A stretch of 64,000 bases of DNA, taken from assembly GCA_964415865.1 (NCBI GenBank), contig CAYQBY010000001.1, positions 68,623 to 132,622 on the forward strand, written 5' to 3'. Of this stretch, positions 20,055 through 28,747 are shown one piece after another. The notes under the pieces were generated by a model that searched no databases, had not been told where the DNA came from, and was given only the letters and a program-made list of their open reading frames with translations. The position numbers were made by a program, and so were the translations under genes. Origin of the DNA: Thiopontia sp964415865. GTDB lineage: Bacteria; Pseudomonadota; Gammaproteobacteria; GCF-002020875. Numbering within the stretch: the first letter of the stretch is position 1; every line of letters begins with the position of its first letter.

Positions 20055-20700
20055 TCCACGTCAGCTATTCAGGCAACTCTATAACCTTTATGGCCCCCAG
20101 AGTTGGTGGCCGGCAGAGAGTCCATTTGAGGTTATGGTGGGGGCAATCCTTACTCAAAATACAGCATGGGAGCGGGTTGAGAGTGCAATTGAGAACCTGC
20201 GGGCAAACAACCTGTTATCTGCTGACGCAATTATCTCTACACCACAACCAGAGCTTGCGGAACTGATCCGTCCATCTGGTTACTTCAACCTAAAAGCCAA
20301 GCGTCTGCACGGTTACTGTAGTTGGTACGTTGAGAATAAAAAATATCTATGGGATATGGATAGTGAACAACTTCGAGAGGAGTTGTTAAAGATCAACGGA
20401 GTAGGTCCAGAGACTGCGGATGATATCTTGCTCTATGCATTTGAGCGGCCGGTTTTTGTGGTTGATGCCTACACCAGAAGAATATTTCAGCGAGTAGAGA
20501 TGATGCACGGTAATGAGTCATATGACGAGATTCGTCATATGGTTGAGCATGATTTTTCTACCAGCAATAATGCAGATAGAGTGAAGCAGTTTAATGAATT
20601 TCACGCCTTGATAGTGGAACATGCCAAGCGATATTGTCGCAAGCGGCCACTATGTGATGAGTGTCAACTGATCTGTAATTTCTCGCATCATAATGAATAG
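20038..20700 (+). CDS. Endonuclease III-related DNA glycosylase (HhH-GPD)
   Basis: 220 residues. The core has PFEVMVGAILTQNTAWERVE, the helix-hairpin-helix INGVGPETADDILLYAFERP and the catalytic aspartate in FVVDAYTRRIF. A C-terminal four-cysteine cluster (YCRKRPLCDECQLIC) suggests a [4Fe-4S] site. The lysine of bifunctional endonuclease III (GVGRKTA) is replaced by glutamate (GVGPETA), so a monofunctional glycosylase of the MagIII-like branch is more likely. Substrate unknown. It overlaps rluB by 17 bases. Confidence 0.85.
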   Translation: MGAKTSPRQLFRQLYNLYGPQSWWPAESPFEVMVGAILTQNTAWERVESAIENLRANNLLSADAIISTPQPELAELIRPSGYFNLKAKRLHGYCSWYVENKKYLWDMDSEQLREELLKINGVGPETADDILLYAFERPVFVVDAYTRRIFQRVEMMHGNESYDEIRHMVEHDFSTSNNADRVKQFNEFHALIVEHAKRYCRKRPLCDECQLICNFSHHNE

Positions 20701-20955
20701 CTAAAATACGTGTTTCTACGTATGTACAAAAAAGAGCCAAAAGATCATCATTAATCATCCTCATAGGAACAATTGGTGTGGATGCAATGAATTATCAGAA
20801 GAGTTATAACTGGCTACCAACTATCGGCACCATGACCGCAGTTGTCATTGTCGAGACTGAAAAGATCTCCATGGCATCGCGCAACAAAATATCACACAAT
20901 AAAAACGAGAAAAGAGATCAGGCTCATCAACACTCCTGGTCATTGGCCTCTCTGT
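20701..20955. other. Intergenic stretch, no convincing gene
   Basis: Between the glycosylase gene and the candidate small RNA. A 63-codon frame from GTG 20778 (or 60 codons from ATG 20787) is open on the plus strand, but it has no good ribosome site, no recognisable family and a low-complexity, lysine-rich composition. A weak TACGT/ACGTA hairpin at about 20705-20722 could end the upstream operon. Confidence 0.3.
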
Positions 20956-20956
20956 T

Positions 20957-20984
20957 TTGTGTCTCTTAATAGGGCCGTTATACT
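20957..20984 (+). promoter_or_regulatory. Candidate promoter of a small RNA
   Basis: TTGTGT (20957-20962) and TATACT (20979-20984) with a 16-base spacer. TATACT matches five of six -10 positions. A start about seven bases downstream would give a transcript of roughly 60 bases ending at the strong terminator at 21017-21049. Confidence 0.4.
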
Positions 20985-20990
20985 TTCTCC

Positions 20991-21049
20991 CATAAGTTAA
21001 CGACTCCTCCTGGTGACCAGCACATCGTAATGATGTGCTGGTTTTTTTT
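20991..21049 (+). ncRNA. Candidate small RNA with anti-Shine-Dalgarno motif
   Basis: Predicted about 59-nt RNA between a -10 like TATACT and a strong intrinsic terminator, in a 406-bp gap with no convincing gene. The stretch just before the terminator contains ACTCCTCCT (21003-21011) followed by GGTG. This is complementary to ribosome-binding sites and can lie in the loop of a short GTTA/TGAC stem. The same motif, with two extra T residues before GGTG, occurs in a second candidate small RNA at 49679-49786. No transcript evidence is available. Confidence 0.4.
21017..21049 (+). terminator. Strong intrinsic terminator
   Basis: Ten-base perfect stem CCAGCACATC (21017-21026) / GATGTGCTGG (21032-21041), five-base loop, then eight T residues. 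It reads only on the plus strand; hypF on the minus strand ends 58 bases away and gets no T-tract from it. Confidence 0.85.
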
Positions 21050-21106
21050 GTCCTAAAAATCATATCCTGGTATTCAAGAAGTCACAGCCCTAGTTATAGA
21101 TAGGCA

Positions 21107-23455
21107 TTACGTTAAGGCCATTCTCCTTGTTGCAATCACACTCTGACCTATAGATATACCTTGATCATTGGAGGGGAATTTTTCTGATGACAGAATAACC
21201 AGGCCACTCTCTTTGAGTCTGTTACTGGTTTCCTCCAGCAGTAATCTGTTCTGAAATACACCACCACTCAGGATAATGGTATTTATGTTGTATTTTCCAC
21301 ATAGTCTCGTTGCGGTCTCTGTAATGGATGCAATCAAACCATGATGAAATCTGGCAGCAATGATCTCTTTCGCAATGTTATGCTCCAGATCATTAATTAA
21401 TTCTCTCCATAATGGTTCCCACCCAATAGTGATTTGATTCTCTGATTCAAGAAGTTGGATGGAATAACCATTACCACGTTGTTCATGAAATAGATTGGTT
21501 GCAAGAGATTCAAGTTCAATGGCTGCTTCTGCCTCAAAGCTTATGGTCTCTCTGCAAAGACCTATTGCTGCGGCTACTGCATCAATCAGGCGTCCGCACG
21601 ATGAGGCTTGAGGTGTGTTGATGCCGCCGGCTATCATCATATTAAGTGTGGTTAGTGGTTTTGTTTGGAGATATTTCACCAATTCCAGGTTAGGAAATTG
21701 TTGTTCTAGTTGATCCCACCCTATAGTAGCTGCCAGGTGGGCATAACTATTTCTCCATGGCTCTTTTGTGGCCTGCACACCACCTGGCATGGCTGTAGGG
21801 ACAATATGCCCCACTCTCTGGTATTCAGCGTAGTCTGCTGTCAGGAACTCCCCTCCCCATAGCTGACCACCCTCCCCATATCCCAAGCCATCCATGACAA
21901 TTCCCAGTACAGGGTCTGCATTAAATGGCATTCCATGTTCTACCATGCATGCAGCAATGTGGGCATGATGATGTTGAACCTCAATTAGCGGAATTTCCTG
22001 TTGTTTTGCCCAGCTTCTGCCAAGTTGTGTTGATAGATAATTGGGGTGACCATCCACTACAATAACGTCTGGATTGTGGTCATACAGGTTTTGATATAGG
22101 TGAATGCTATCTTGGTATGCCATGAATGTTGAGGCATTTTCCAGATCTCCAATGTATTGTGAAAGGATTATTTTGTTTGCGTTCAAGAGGGCAAAGCTAT
22201 TTTTCAACTCTCCGCCCATGGCTAGAACAGATTGACAGCTGGTGAAACCATCTGGCACAACAATAGATTTTGGTGCCATTCCACGACCGTAACGCAGGGT
22301 TCTAACTTTTCCTCCCATCCACTGCACAACAGAGTCATCCACTCGATTAATGATATCCCTGTCATGCAGTAACCAGTAATCTGCAATACCTGAGAGTGAA
22401 GTTCTAGCCTCTTGGTTGCTGATGCACTGAGGCTCATTGGAGCGATTACCTGAGGTTAGTACAATGGGAGATTCCAGCTGCTGCATTAGCAGGTGGTGGA
22501 GTGGGGTGTATGGAAGCATGACACCAATAGTTTGCTGTATTGGAGAGATTGATGGCGCCAGTGTTTCCCCTTGTTGATTCAAGATTACTATAGGAGCCGC
22601 ATGGCTCTTGAGAGCCTTCTCCTCCTGCGGAGAGATAGTCGTGTATTTAGAGGCCATATCACAATCTCTGGCCATTACTGCAAAGGCCTTGCGCATACGA
22701 TGTTTGCGGATTCGCAGTCTTGTAACGGCCTCTTCGTTGGTTGCATCACATGCCAGATGAATTCCGCCAATCCCCTTGATGGCTAGAATCTTTCCGTTTC
22801 GAATCAGTTCTGCCGCATATGCTATTTGATCAGTCCCGTCTCTTTCGCTTATTGGATAGTTGCCAGATTCATCCTCCAACCAGAGTTTTGGTCCACATAT
22901 ACTGCAGCAGTTAGGTTGGGCGTGAAATCGCCTGTCTGCAGGGTTGTCGTACTCCTGTTGGCATGAGTCACACATGGTAAATGAAGCCATGGATGTGTTG
23001 ATGCGATCATATGGAATAGTCTTGATGATTGAGAGGCGAGGACCGCAGTGTGTGCAGTTGGTGAAAGGGTAGCGGTAGCGACGATTGTTCGGATCCATGA
23101 TCTCGTCGATACAGTGCTTGCAGCTAGCAGCATCAACGGAAACAGTTGTAGTAGCAGAGCCACTTCTACTTTTGGCAATTGTGAATTGCTCCGGCGGATC
23201 TATTGTCAGAGGAGTCGAATGAATATGTTGGATGATGGCGAGTGGTGGAGGATGATCCTGTAGTTGTTGTAAAAAATTATCAATCAGGACCTCATCCCCC
23301 CATATCTGGATGACAACTCCAGCAGAATCATTCCATACTGAACCGACTAGCTGATGTTCTCTGGCAATTCTCCATACTGTAGGTCTGAAGCCTACTCCCT
23401 GAACAGTTCCATCTATACGGATGGAGCGACCAATCTCGGTAGCATTGTCACCCAT
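21107..23455 (-). CDS. hypF: Hydrogenase maturation carbamoyltransferase HypF
   Basis: Makes the carbamoyl group from carbamoyl phosphate and ATP and passes it to HypE; it becomes the CN ligands of the NiFe site. 782 residues with all domains: acylphosphatase (GTVQGVGFRPTVWRIA), two zinc fingers (CKHCIDEIMDPNNRRYRYPF and CDSCQQEYDNPADRRFH with partners), YrdC-like (IKGIGGIHLACDATN), and the Kae1-like domain with the metal site VQHHHAHIAACMVEHG and the ending ILSGGVFQNRLL. It is the last gene of the minus-strand maturation operon and overlaps hypX by eight bases. Confidence 0.96.
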   Translation of the reverse strand: MGDNATEIGRSIRIDGTVQGVGFRPTVWRIAREHQLVGSVWNDSAGVVIQIWGDEVLIDNFLQQLQDHPPPLAIIQHIHSTPLTIDPPEQFTIAKSRSGSATTTVSVDAASCKHCIDEIMDPNNRRYRYPFTNCTHCGPRLSIIKTIPYDRINTSMASFTMCDSCQQEYDNPADRRFHAQPNCCSICGPKLWLEDESGNYPISERDGTDQIAYAAELIRNGKILAIKGIGGIHLACDATNEEAVTRLRIRKHRMRKAFAVMARDCDMASKYTTISPQEEKALKSHAAPIVILNQQGETLAPSISPIQQTIGVMLPYTPLHHLLMQQLESPIVLTSGNRSNEPQCISNQEARTSLSGIADYWLLHDRDIINRVDDSVVQWMGGKVRTLRYGRGMAPKSIVVPDGFTSCQSVLAMGGELKNSFALLNANKIILSQYIGDLENASTFMAYQDSIHLYQNLYDHNPDVIVVDGHPNYLSTQLGRSWAKQQEIPLIEVQHHHAHIAACMVEHGMPFNADPVLGIVMDGLGYGEGGQLWGGEFLTADYAEYQRVGHIVPTAMPGGVQATKEPWRNSYAHLAATIGWDQLEQQFPNLELVKYLQTKPLTTLNMMIAGGINTPQASSCGRLIDAVAAAIGLCRETISFEAEAAIELESLATNLFHEQRGNGYSIQLLESENQITIGWEPLWRELINDLEHNIAKEIIAARFHHGLIASITETATRLCGKYNINTIILSGGVFQNRLLLEETSNRLKESGLVILSSEKFPSNDQGISIGQSVIATRRMALT

Positions 23456-25151
23456 CTGGTTTTATCCCTGGATTTACTCTTCGGTGGATTGCCAAGGTTA
23501 CTGGTGTGCGTGATTTATGTACCTTATGGATAAAGTTATAGCGTGCAATATGGTAGCTTGGATCAAATCCATAAAAGTTTAGACGCATCTTATCCAGCTC
23601 CTCTTCTCTATATGAAGCTAGTGGACGTATCGTCTCATCCTTCTCCCTGCGAGCATTTTTTTCCTCCAATTGCCTGTTGAAATCATCGTGGTTTATAAGC
23701 TTGAGCGCTCTTGTTATGGTCTCTTCAACAAATTGATCTCTATCATTACCATATAGATTATCTACCAGCCCTAGCCTGTTAGCCTCTCTAACACCCATAG
23801 GTAGGCGTTGGCTCATGATGCTGTCAGCATTATTGGTTCCAGCGTAGCGTGGCAGAAGATAACTCCAATACTCTGACCCATAAAGATTGCCCATATCCTT
23901 GTAGTGTGGATTTAGAACAACTCCAGTTCTGGCCCAAAGCAAATCTGCAGCACGGGCAAGGAATACACCACCGGCCCCAGCGTTTCCTTGTAGTGCACTT
24001 ATCGTAATCTGTCTCTCTGTCTGCATGATTTCCAGAGCAAGGTCATCCATTGCATTAATATTCTCCCATGACTCATCTGCTGGACTATCAGCTGCTTCGA
24101 TACGGTTCAGGTCCATGCCGTTGGACCAGTAATCCTCGCCTCCAAGCAGAATGATTGCTCTGGTATCCCGCGTTTTTGCCTCTCTATATGCTGTTCTCAG
24201 CTCCCGGCATTTTTCTTGTCCCATCGCACCGTTATAAAAAGGGAAAGAGAGTATGCCAACTCCATCAACCTCCCTGTATGAGATTTCACGATAACTGCCG
24301 CCTGTGTCTGATCTTGGAATAGTGTTAATTATTTCGGATAGCACAGTGGTAGCAGGAAGTTTGAATGGATGGGAGGATTTTTTATCACGCAGGTGTCCTA
24401 TCCAAACTGCCTTGCCATCAGATGTTGCTCGGCAGATGGCATCTCCTGAGTATGCAATGATGGAGCCTGGCTCGCCACTCAGAACATTCTCGGGATGTGC
24501 ATCATATTGAAATAGCTCTCTTCCACATAAGTCATCCAGTACCCCAGGAAAACCATCAGCAGAGTTCATTTTCCGTAGTACTAACTCCTGGCTATCCTTC
24601 CCCCAGTTGATAGAACGATCTTGCTGAGTCATTAACTGGTGAGGGCCCATGTTAAAGTTTTCAACAAATTGGTTTTGTGGTTGTGGTTGGAAATTACCAC
24701 TGATGAAATATTCGACCGCCTGCAATGTTGCACTAACAGCAGCATCGGTGACTTCTTGTCTATAGATGCTTCCCTTTGAGGCTGTGCGCATTGGAAAGGT
24801 TTGAGAGGCCCAGATGTCTCCACCATCCATAATGTCATTAGCCTCAAGCACGGTCACTCCCCACTCCTTTTCACCATTGAGAATTGCCCAGTCCAGTGCC
24901 GATGGCCCTCTATCACCTGGTGGTCCAGGGTGAACAATCAGGCATGTCGTGTTATGCCATATCTCTTCAGGTATTGCCCGCTTTAGAAATGGTGCAATAA
25001 TCAGCTCTGGCTGAAATAACTCAATGGCCTCTATTGACGTCTGGTCATTAATGTCGAATTCAACGGAGACCTCGTGTCCGTTTTCCCTTAGCTCAACAAA
25101 TAGGCGTTGGCTAAGACTATTGAAACTATGGACAAGAAGAAGGATTTTCAT
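23448..25151 (-). CDS. hypX: Hydrogenase maturation protein HypX/HoxX
   Basis: 567 residues, two modules. The N-terminal half resembles formyltransferases that bind N10-formyl-tetrahydrofolate (IVHPGPPGDRGPSALDWAIL, then VTVLEANDIMDGGDIWAS). The C-terminal half is a crotonase fold (AIILLGGEDYWSNGMDLNRI, ISALQGNAGAGGVFLARAA). HypX enzymes release CO for the NiFe active site from the formyl group, a route used when hydrogenase is made in air. It lies between hypE and hypF with a few bases' spacing, so it belongs to the maturation operon. Confidence 0.93.
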   Translation of the reverse strand: MKILLLVHSFNSLSQRLFVELRENGHEVSVEFDINDQTSIEAIELFQPELIIAPFLKRAIPEEIWHNTTCLIVHPGPPGDRGPSALDWAILNGEKEWGVTVLEANDIMDGGDIWASQTFPMRTASKGSIYRQEVTDAAVSATLQAVEYFISGNFQPQPQNQFVENFNMGPHQLMTQQDRSINWGKDSQELVLRKMNSADGFPGVLDDLCGRELFQYDAHPENVLSGEPGSIIAYSGDAICRATSDGKAVWIGHLRDKKSSHPFKLPATTVLSEIINTIPRSDTGGSYREISYREVDGVGILSFPFYNGAMGQEKCRELRTAYREAKTRDTRAIILLGGEDYWSNGMDLNRIEAADSPADESWENINAMDDLALEIMQTERQITISALQGNAGAGGVFLARAADLLWARTGVVLNPHYKDMGNLYGSEYWSYLLPRYAGTNNADSIMSQRLPMGVREANRLGLVDNLYGNDRDQFVEETITRALKLINHDDFNRQLEEKNARREKDETIRPLASYREEELDKMRLNFYGFDPSYHIARYNFIHKVHKSRTPVTLAIHRRVNPGIKPDG

Positions 25152-25154
25152 TCA

Positions 25155-26204
25155 TCAACAAATCCGGGGAAGTTGATCACCTGCAAGCCAGTCAATGACT
25201 CGACTTCCACCCAGAACAGTTTCCATCTGTACAAAATTATAGGAGTCCTCAACTATCTCTCCAATAATTGCCGCTTCTCTCCCTAGTGAGTGCTGTTGCA
25301 TTAAGGAGAGCAGGGCGTTGGCATTGTCTGCTGAACAGATACAGACCAGCTTTCCCTCATTGGCAACGTATAGTGGATCAAGCCCCAGTAGTTCACATGC
25401 TGCACTGACAGCATGATCTACAGGAATTGAGTTTTCAAAAATCCGCATGCCAACAGAAGATTGTTGTGCCAGTTCATTAAGAGTGGTTGCTAGTCCACCA
25501 CGGGTTGGGTCACGCAGACAGTGGATATCAGGCACAGCCTGGACCATCTCTTTGATCAGTCCATGTAGTGCAGCAGAGTCAGATTTTATAGTGGTCTCAA
25601 ACTCTAGATTTTCACGGCTAGAGAGGATGGCAACACCATGATCACCTATGTTTCCACTGACAATAATCAGATCACCAGGTGTGGCTCGATCTCCAGAAAT
25701 ATTGACTCCATCAGGAATCAGTCCAATAGCAGTTGTTGTAATGAATATACCATCCCCTTTACCTCTCTCAACGACCTTGGTGTCACCAGTAACTACCGGT
25801 ACACCGGCCTCACTTGCCGCATTTCCCATAGATGACACAACTCGCTCCAGCTCACTCAGGGGTAAACCCTCCTCAAGAATGAATCCCGCAGATATATACA
25901 GTGGCTCTGCACCGGACATGGATACATCATTAAGGGTTCCGTGAATGGAGAGAGATCCAATGTCCCCACCTGGGAAAAAGAGGGGAGATATTACATGGCC
26001 ATCGGTACTGATGGACATTCGTCCCTCTGGTATGGAGAAAGATGCCTGATCATTGGATTGGCGTAGTAGTTTATTGTCGAAATAGTGGATAAACAGCTCA
26101 TCAATTAATTGCGCCATGGCACGACCACCACTGCCATGAGTCATATCAACCGTACCATTTTTCATGTCCAGTTGTGCTGAGTATGCCCTGTCAGATTTGT
26201 GCAT
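25155..26204 (-). CDS. hypE: Hydrogenase maturation factor HypE
   Basis: Dehydrates the HypF-donated thiocarboxamide on its own C-terminal cysteine to thiocyanate and hands CN to the HypC-HypD complex. 349 residues of the PurM/AIR-synthase fold: DMTHGSGGRAMAQLIDELF, ISTDGHVISPLFFPGGDIG, LRDPTRGGLATTLNELA, and the required terminal PRIC. The start at ATG 26204, seven bases after the hypD stop with AGGA upstream, matches family length. The frame is open further upstream to 26450 but that part overlaps hypD. Confidence 0.96.
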   Translation of the reverse strand: MHKSDRAYSAQLDMKNGTVDMTHGSGGRAMAQLIDELFIHYFDNKLLRQSNDQASFSIPEGRMSISTDGHVISPLFFPGGDIGSLSIHGTLNDVSMSGAEPLYISAGFILEEGLPLSELERVVSSMGNAASEAGVPVVTGDTKVVERGKGDGIFITTTAIGLIPDGVNISGDRATPGDLIIVSGNIGDHGVAILSSRENLEFETTIKSDSAALHGLIKEMVQAVPDIHCLRDPTRGGLATTLNELAQQSSVGMRIFENSIPVDHAVSAACELLGLDPLYVANEGKLVCICSADNANALLSLMQQHSLGREAAIIGEIVEDSYNFVQMETVLGGSRVIDWLAGDQLPRIC

Positions 26205-26211
26205 TATGAAA

Positions 26212-27351
26212 CTATTCCTTGATTGTGTCTGTTTGACGAAAGCGCCCATAGCTCCAATATGCGGCACAGGCCCCTTCTGAAGAGACCATGCATGATCCCA
26301 TAGGGTTCTCTGGGGTGCATACCGTACCAAACAGTTTGCAATCACTGGGGCGCTTGGCTCCACGCAAAATTGATGGACATTCACAGCCCTTGATTTCTGT
26401 TGATCTTGTCTGTGGTATATCAAACCGTTTTTCACAATCGAAATCCGCAAACTGTTGTTTTATCCGCAAGGCGCTGTATGGAACGACTCCCAGCCCTCTC
26501 CATTCGAACAGTGGTCGTAGCTCAAATACACTGGCAACAAGTTGCTGCGCTTTAATATTCCCATCTCTGGTAACTACACGACTATATTCATTCTCTACCT
26601 CGTATCTCCCTTCATTGAGTTGATGAATCAGCATAAGGGTTGATTGCATGACATCCAGAGGTTCAAATCCTGCAATGACTACGGGGCGCTGAAACTCCTC
26701 AGCAAAGAACTCATACGGGCGACTACCGATAATGGCGCTGACATGAGAGGGGCCAAAAAAGCCATCGATGGATACGTTTCCAATTTCACGTACCTCTGGA
26801 GATTCAAGAATGTTTTGAATAGCGGCCGGAGTCAGTACATGGTTGGAAAATACTGTAAAGTTTTTTAACCCTTCAGCATATGCCTGTTGGATTGCAACTG
26901 CAGTAGGTGGAGTGGTGGTCTCAAATCCAATGGCAAAAAATACAATCTGGCGTTCTGGATTTTCTCTGGCAATTTTTAGTGCGTCCTGTGTGGAATAGAC
27001 CATTCTTACGTCGCCACCAGTTGCCTTAACCTTGAGGAGACTTTGTCTATGGCTGGCTGGCACACGTAGAAGGTCACCATAACTGCATAGAATGACGTCC
27101 TCATTCTCCAGCAGATGTATAGCCTGATCAATGCGTCCAGTTGGTAAAACACAGACAGGACACCCTGGACCATGAACAAACTTTATCTGGTCCGGCATCA
27201 GGTCCTGTACGCCATAGCGGAAAATGGCATGGGTATGACCACCACAGAACTCCATCAGGTTGTATTGTCTGTCTGGAAGGATCGCCTGTCGGATCTTAGA
27301 GGATAGTTGTTTTGCCAGGTCTCCAGAACGAAACTCTTCAATGTATTTCAT
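26212..27351 (-). CDS. hypD: Hydrogenase maturation factor HypD
   Basis: [4Fe-4S] protein that with HypC carries the Fe(CN)2CO unit. 379 residues with the family cysteine motifs CGGHTHAIFRYG, HGPGCPVCVLPTG and GFETTTPPTA, and the cluster cysteines in GCECPSILRGAKRPSDC, FGTVCTPENPMGSC and EGACAAYW. The start overlaps the hypC stop by four bases. Confidence 0.97.
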   Translation of the reverse strand: MKYIEEFRSGDLAKQLSSKIRQAILPDRQYNLMEFCGGHTHAIFRYGVQDLMPDQIKFVHGPGCPVCVLPTGRIDQAIHLLENEDVILCSYGDLLRVPASHRQSLLKVKATGGDVRMVYSTQDALKIARENPERQIVFFAIGFETTTPPTAVAIQQAYAEGLKNFTVFSNHVLTPAAIQNILESPEVREIGNVSIDGFFGPSHVSAIIGSRPYEFFAEEFQRPVVIAGFEPLDVMQSTLMLIHQLNEGRYEVENEYSRVVTRDGNIKAQQLVASVFELRPLFEWRGLGVVPYSALRIKQQFADFDCEKRFDIPQTRSTEIKGCECPSILRGAKRPSDCKLFGTVCTPENPMGSCMVSSEGACAAYWSYGRFRQTDTIKE

Positions 27352-27578
27352 GATGCTTCGTTGTTACCCATCTCGGCAAACAGGGCCAATGTGCGCAGAG
27401 CCTCTTCCTCATTTACCTTGCTTAGTGCATAACCGACATGTAAAAGAACGTAGTCCCCTATCTCCACATCATCTACAAGTGCCATGGAGATCTCTTTTCT
27501 GATGTCATCAAGGGAGACGATGGCAGTGTCATCATCTGGATTGAGGGCAACAATTTTGGCAGGCAGGGCAAGACACAT
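27348..27578 (-). CDS. hypC: Hydrogenase maturation chaperone HypC (copy 1)
   Basis: 76 residues beginning MCLALPAKIVALNPDDD. The N-terminal cysteine, exposed after removal of Met, is the iron ligand. The DYVLLHVGYALSKVNEEEA segment is typical. It overlaps hypD, the partner in Fe(CN)2CO assembly. A second HypC-type gene lies at 29956-30177, at the start of the same operon. Confidence 0.96.
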   Translation of the reverse strand: MCLALPAKIVALNPDDDTAIVSLDDIRKEISMALVDDVEIGDYVLLHVGYALSKVNEEEALRTLALFAEMGNNEAS

Positions 27579-27584
27579 AATTAT

Positions 27585-28733
27585 TTACACCTTCAGGTTA
27601 TAGCCGACACATGGGTCAATTGCCGTGATTATCATCTCTGCTACCGTACGGGCAGAGGAGGAATCTATATCCAGGCTATTTAGTGCGCGTGTAACTACAC
27701 CGTCAGGATGAAAGTTCCATTCGGTGGGGGCGAGTATCTGGTAGCGGCTGATGATCTGCTCTCCATTGTCATTATCAATTTTAACCTGGTGGATTAGTTG
27801 ACCACGCGCGGCCTCACTGATACCAAACCCACTATGACTACTTGCGGGAACAGGATAGTTGATTATTTGATGTTCATTTTCCAGATGATCCATCTTTGAT
27901 GTTAATTGGACAAGTTCAGTGAGTCTGGCAACCTGACGCACCAATAAGCCATTGCCGTATTTTTCATGAAGTTGATCAAGCAGAGGGCTACTGGTTCTGG
28001 TTAGAGAACTGGACTCACAAGGTTCTCCATCCCAGAGGGGATGTTCAATATACTCAGGTTGTTCAAGTTGCCGCTCCAGTTCTACCAAGTCCAGCTCCGG
28101 TAGTAGATCTATATAACAGCTACCAGCACCACCCCAGCCAACTTGTTGGATCTTTTTTAATGATTGTGTGGTGACGGTCCTTTCTTCATTAAGCCAACTG
28201 TTGAACTGATCTATCTTTTCGATCTGTTCCCATTCTGCAGGCGGCCGTCCAAGGACTTTAAGTGTAATAATATTCTCTATTTCACTCTTGATACGGTTAA
28301 TTTGATCATGGTTCAGAGAGGGGATAACCGCATTAATCCTGAAAGAAGATTGTTCACCATTGAGAGCCTGCTGGTACTGTTGTTGAAGGGATATTATCTT
28401 TGCCATGCTGTCATGGTCGGCATCTCCCCACCCAAGCAGAGCTCTCCAAAGATGCTCTCGTATGGTCTCCATTCCTACCAGTCGTTCACGAATTGTGTCC
28501 AGCAGTGGGCTAGGGGTGATTCCAGAGGCTTGCTCACATGCACGGGTTGCGGCACAGGCTTGTGCAGTACCACAGATACTGAACAGCAGAGGCATCATCT
28601 GCAGGGTATGTTCAACTCTCTTGCCGCGGAATACCCTGCTTGCATGAACTGGACGGTTTGAAAGTATAGATGTTTTTGTGGTGCCATCAGGGTGCTTCCC
28701 AAGTTCTATGGTTATTCGCCCTTCCATGTTCAT
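27585..28733 (-). CDS. hupK: HupK-like hydrogenase expression/formation protein
   Basis: 382 residues resembling a degenerate [NiFe] hydrogenase large subunit. The N-terminal metal motif is altered to SICGTAQACAATRACEQASG and the C-terminal one is reduced to DPCVGYNLKV, so a complete NiFe site is not possible. This is the pattern of HupK/HoxV, proposed scaffolds for passing the Fe(CN)2CO unit to the large subunit. It lies between hypB and hypC in the maturation operon. Such genes usually accompany hydrogenases made under aerobic conditions, consistent with hypX here. Confidence 0.85.
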   Translation of the reverse strand: MNMEGRITIELGKHPDGTTKTSILSNRPVHASRVFRGKRVEHTLQMMPLLFSICGTAQACAATRACEQASGITPSPLLDTIRERLVGMETIREHLWRALLGWGDADHDSMAKIISLQQQYQQALNGEQSSFRINAVIPSLNHDQINRIKSEIENIITLKVLGRPPAEWEQIEKIDQFNSWLNEERTVTTQSLKKIQQVGWGGAGSCYIDLLPELDLVELERQLEQPEYIEHPLWDGEPCESSSLTRTSSPLLDQLHEKYGNGLLVRQVARLTELVQLTSKMDHLENEHQIINYPVPASSHSGFGISEAARGQLIHQVKIDNDNGEQIISRYQILAPTEWNFHPDGVVTRALNSLDIDSSSARTVAEMIITAIDPCVGYNLKV

Positions 28734-28747
28734 GGTGTTTTGGTTAT

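Noticed and set aside
20778..20969. 63-codon open frame on the plus strand between the glycosylase and hypF genes
   Set aside because: Starts at GTG (or an ATG nine bases on) without a ribosome site, has no recognisable family and a random-looking composition; I treat it as non-coding.
26640..26670. GGTTCAAATCC, resembling a tRNA T-arm
   Set aside because: It lies within hypD coding sequence and no acceptor or anticodon arm can be drawn around it.
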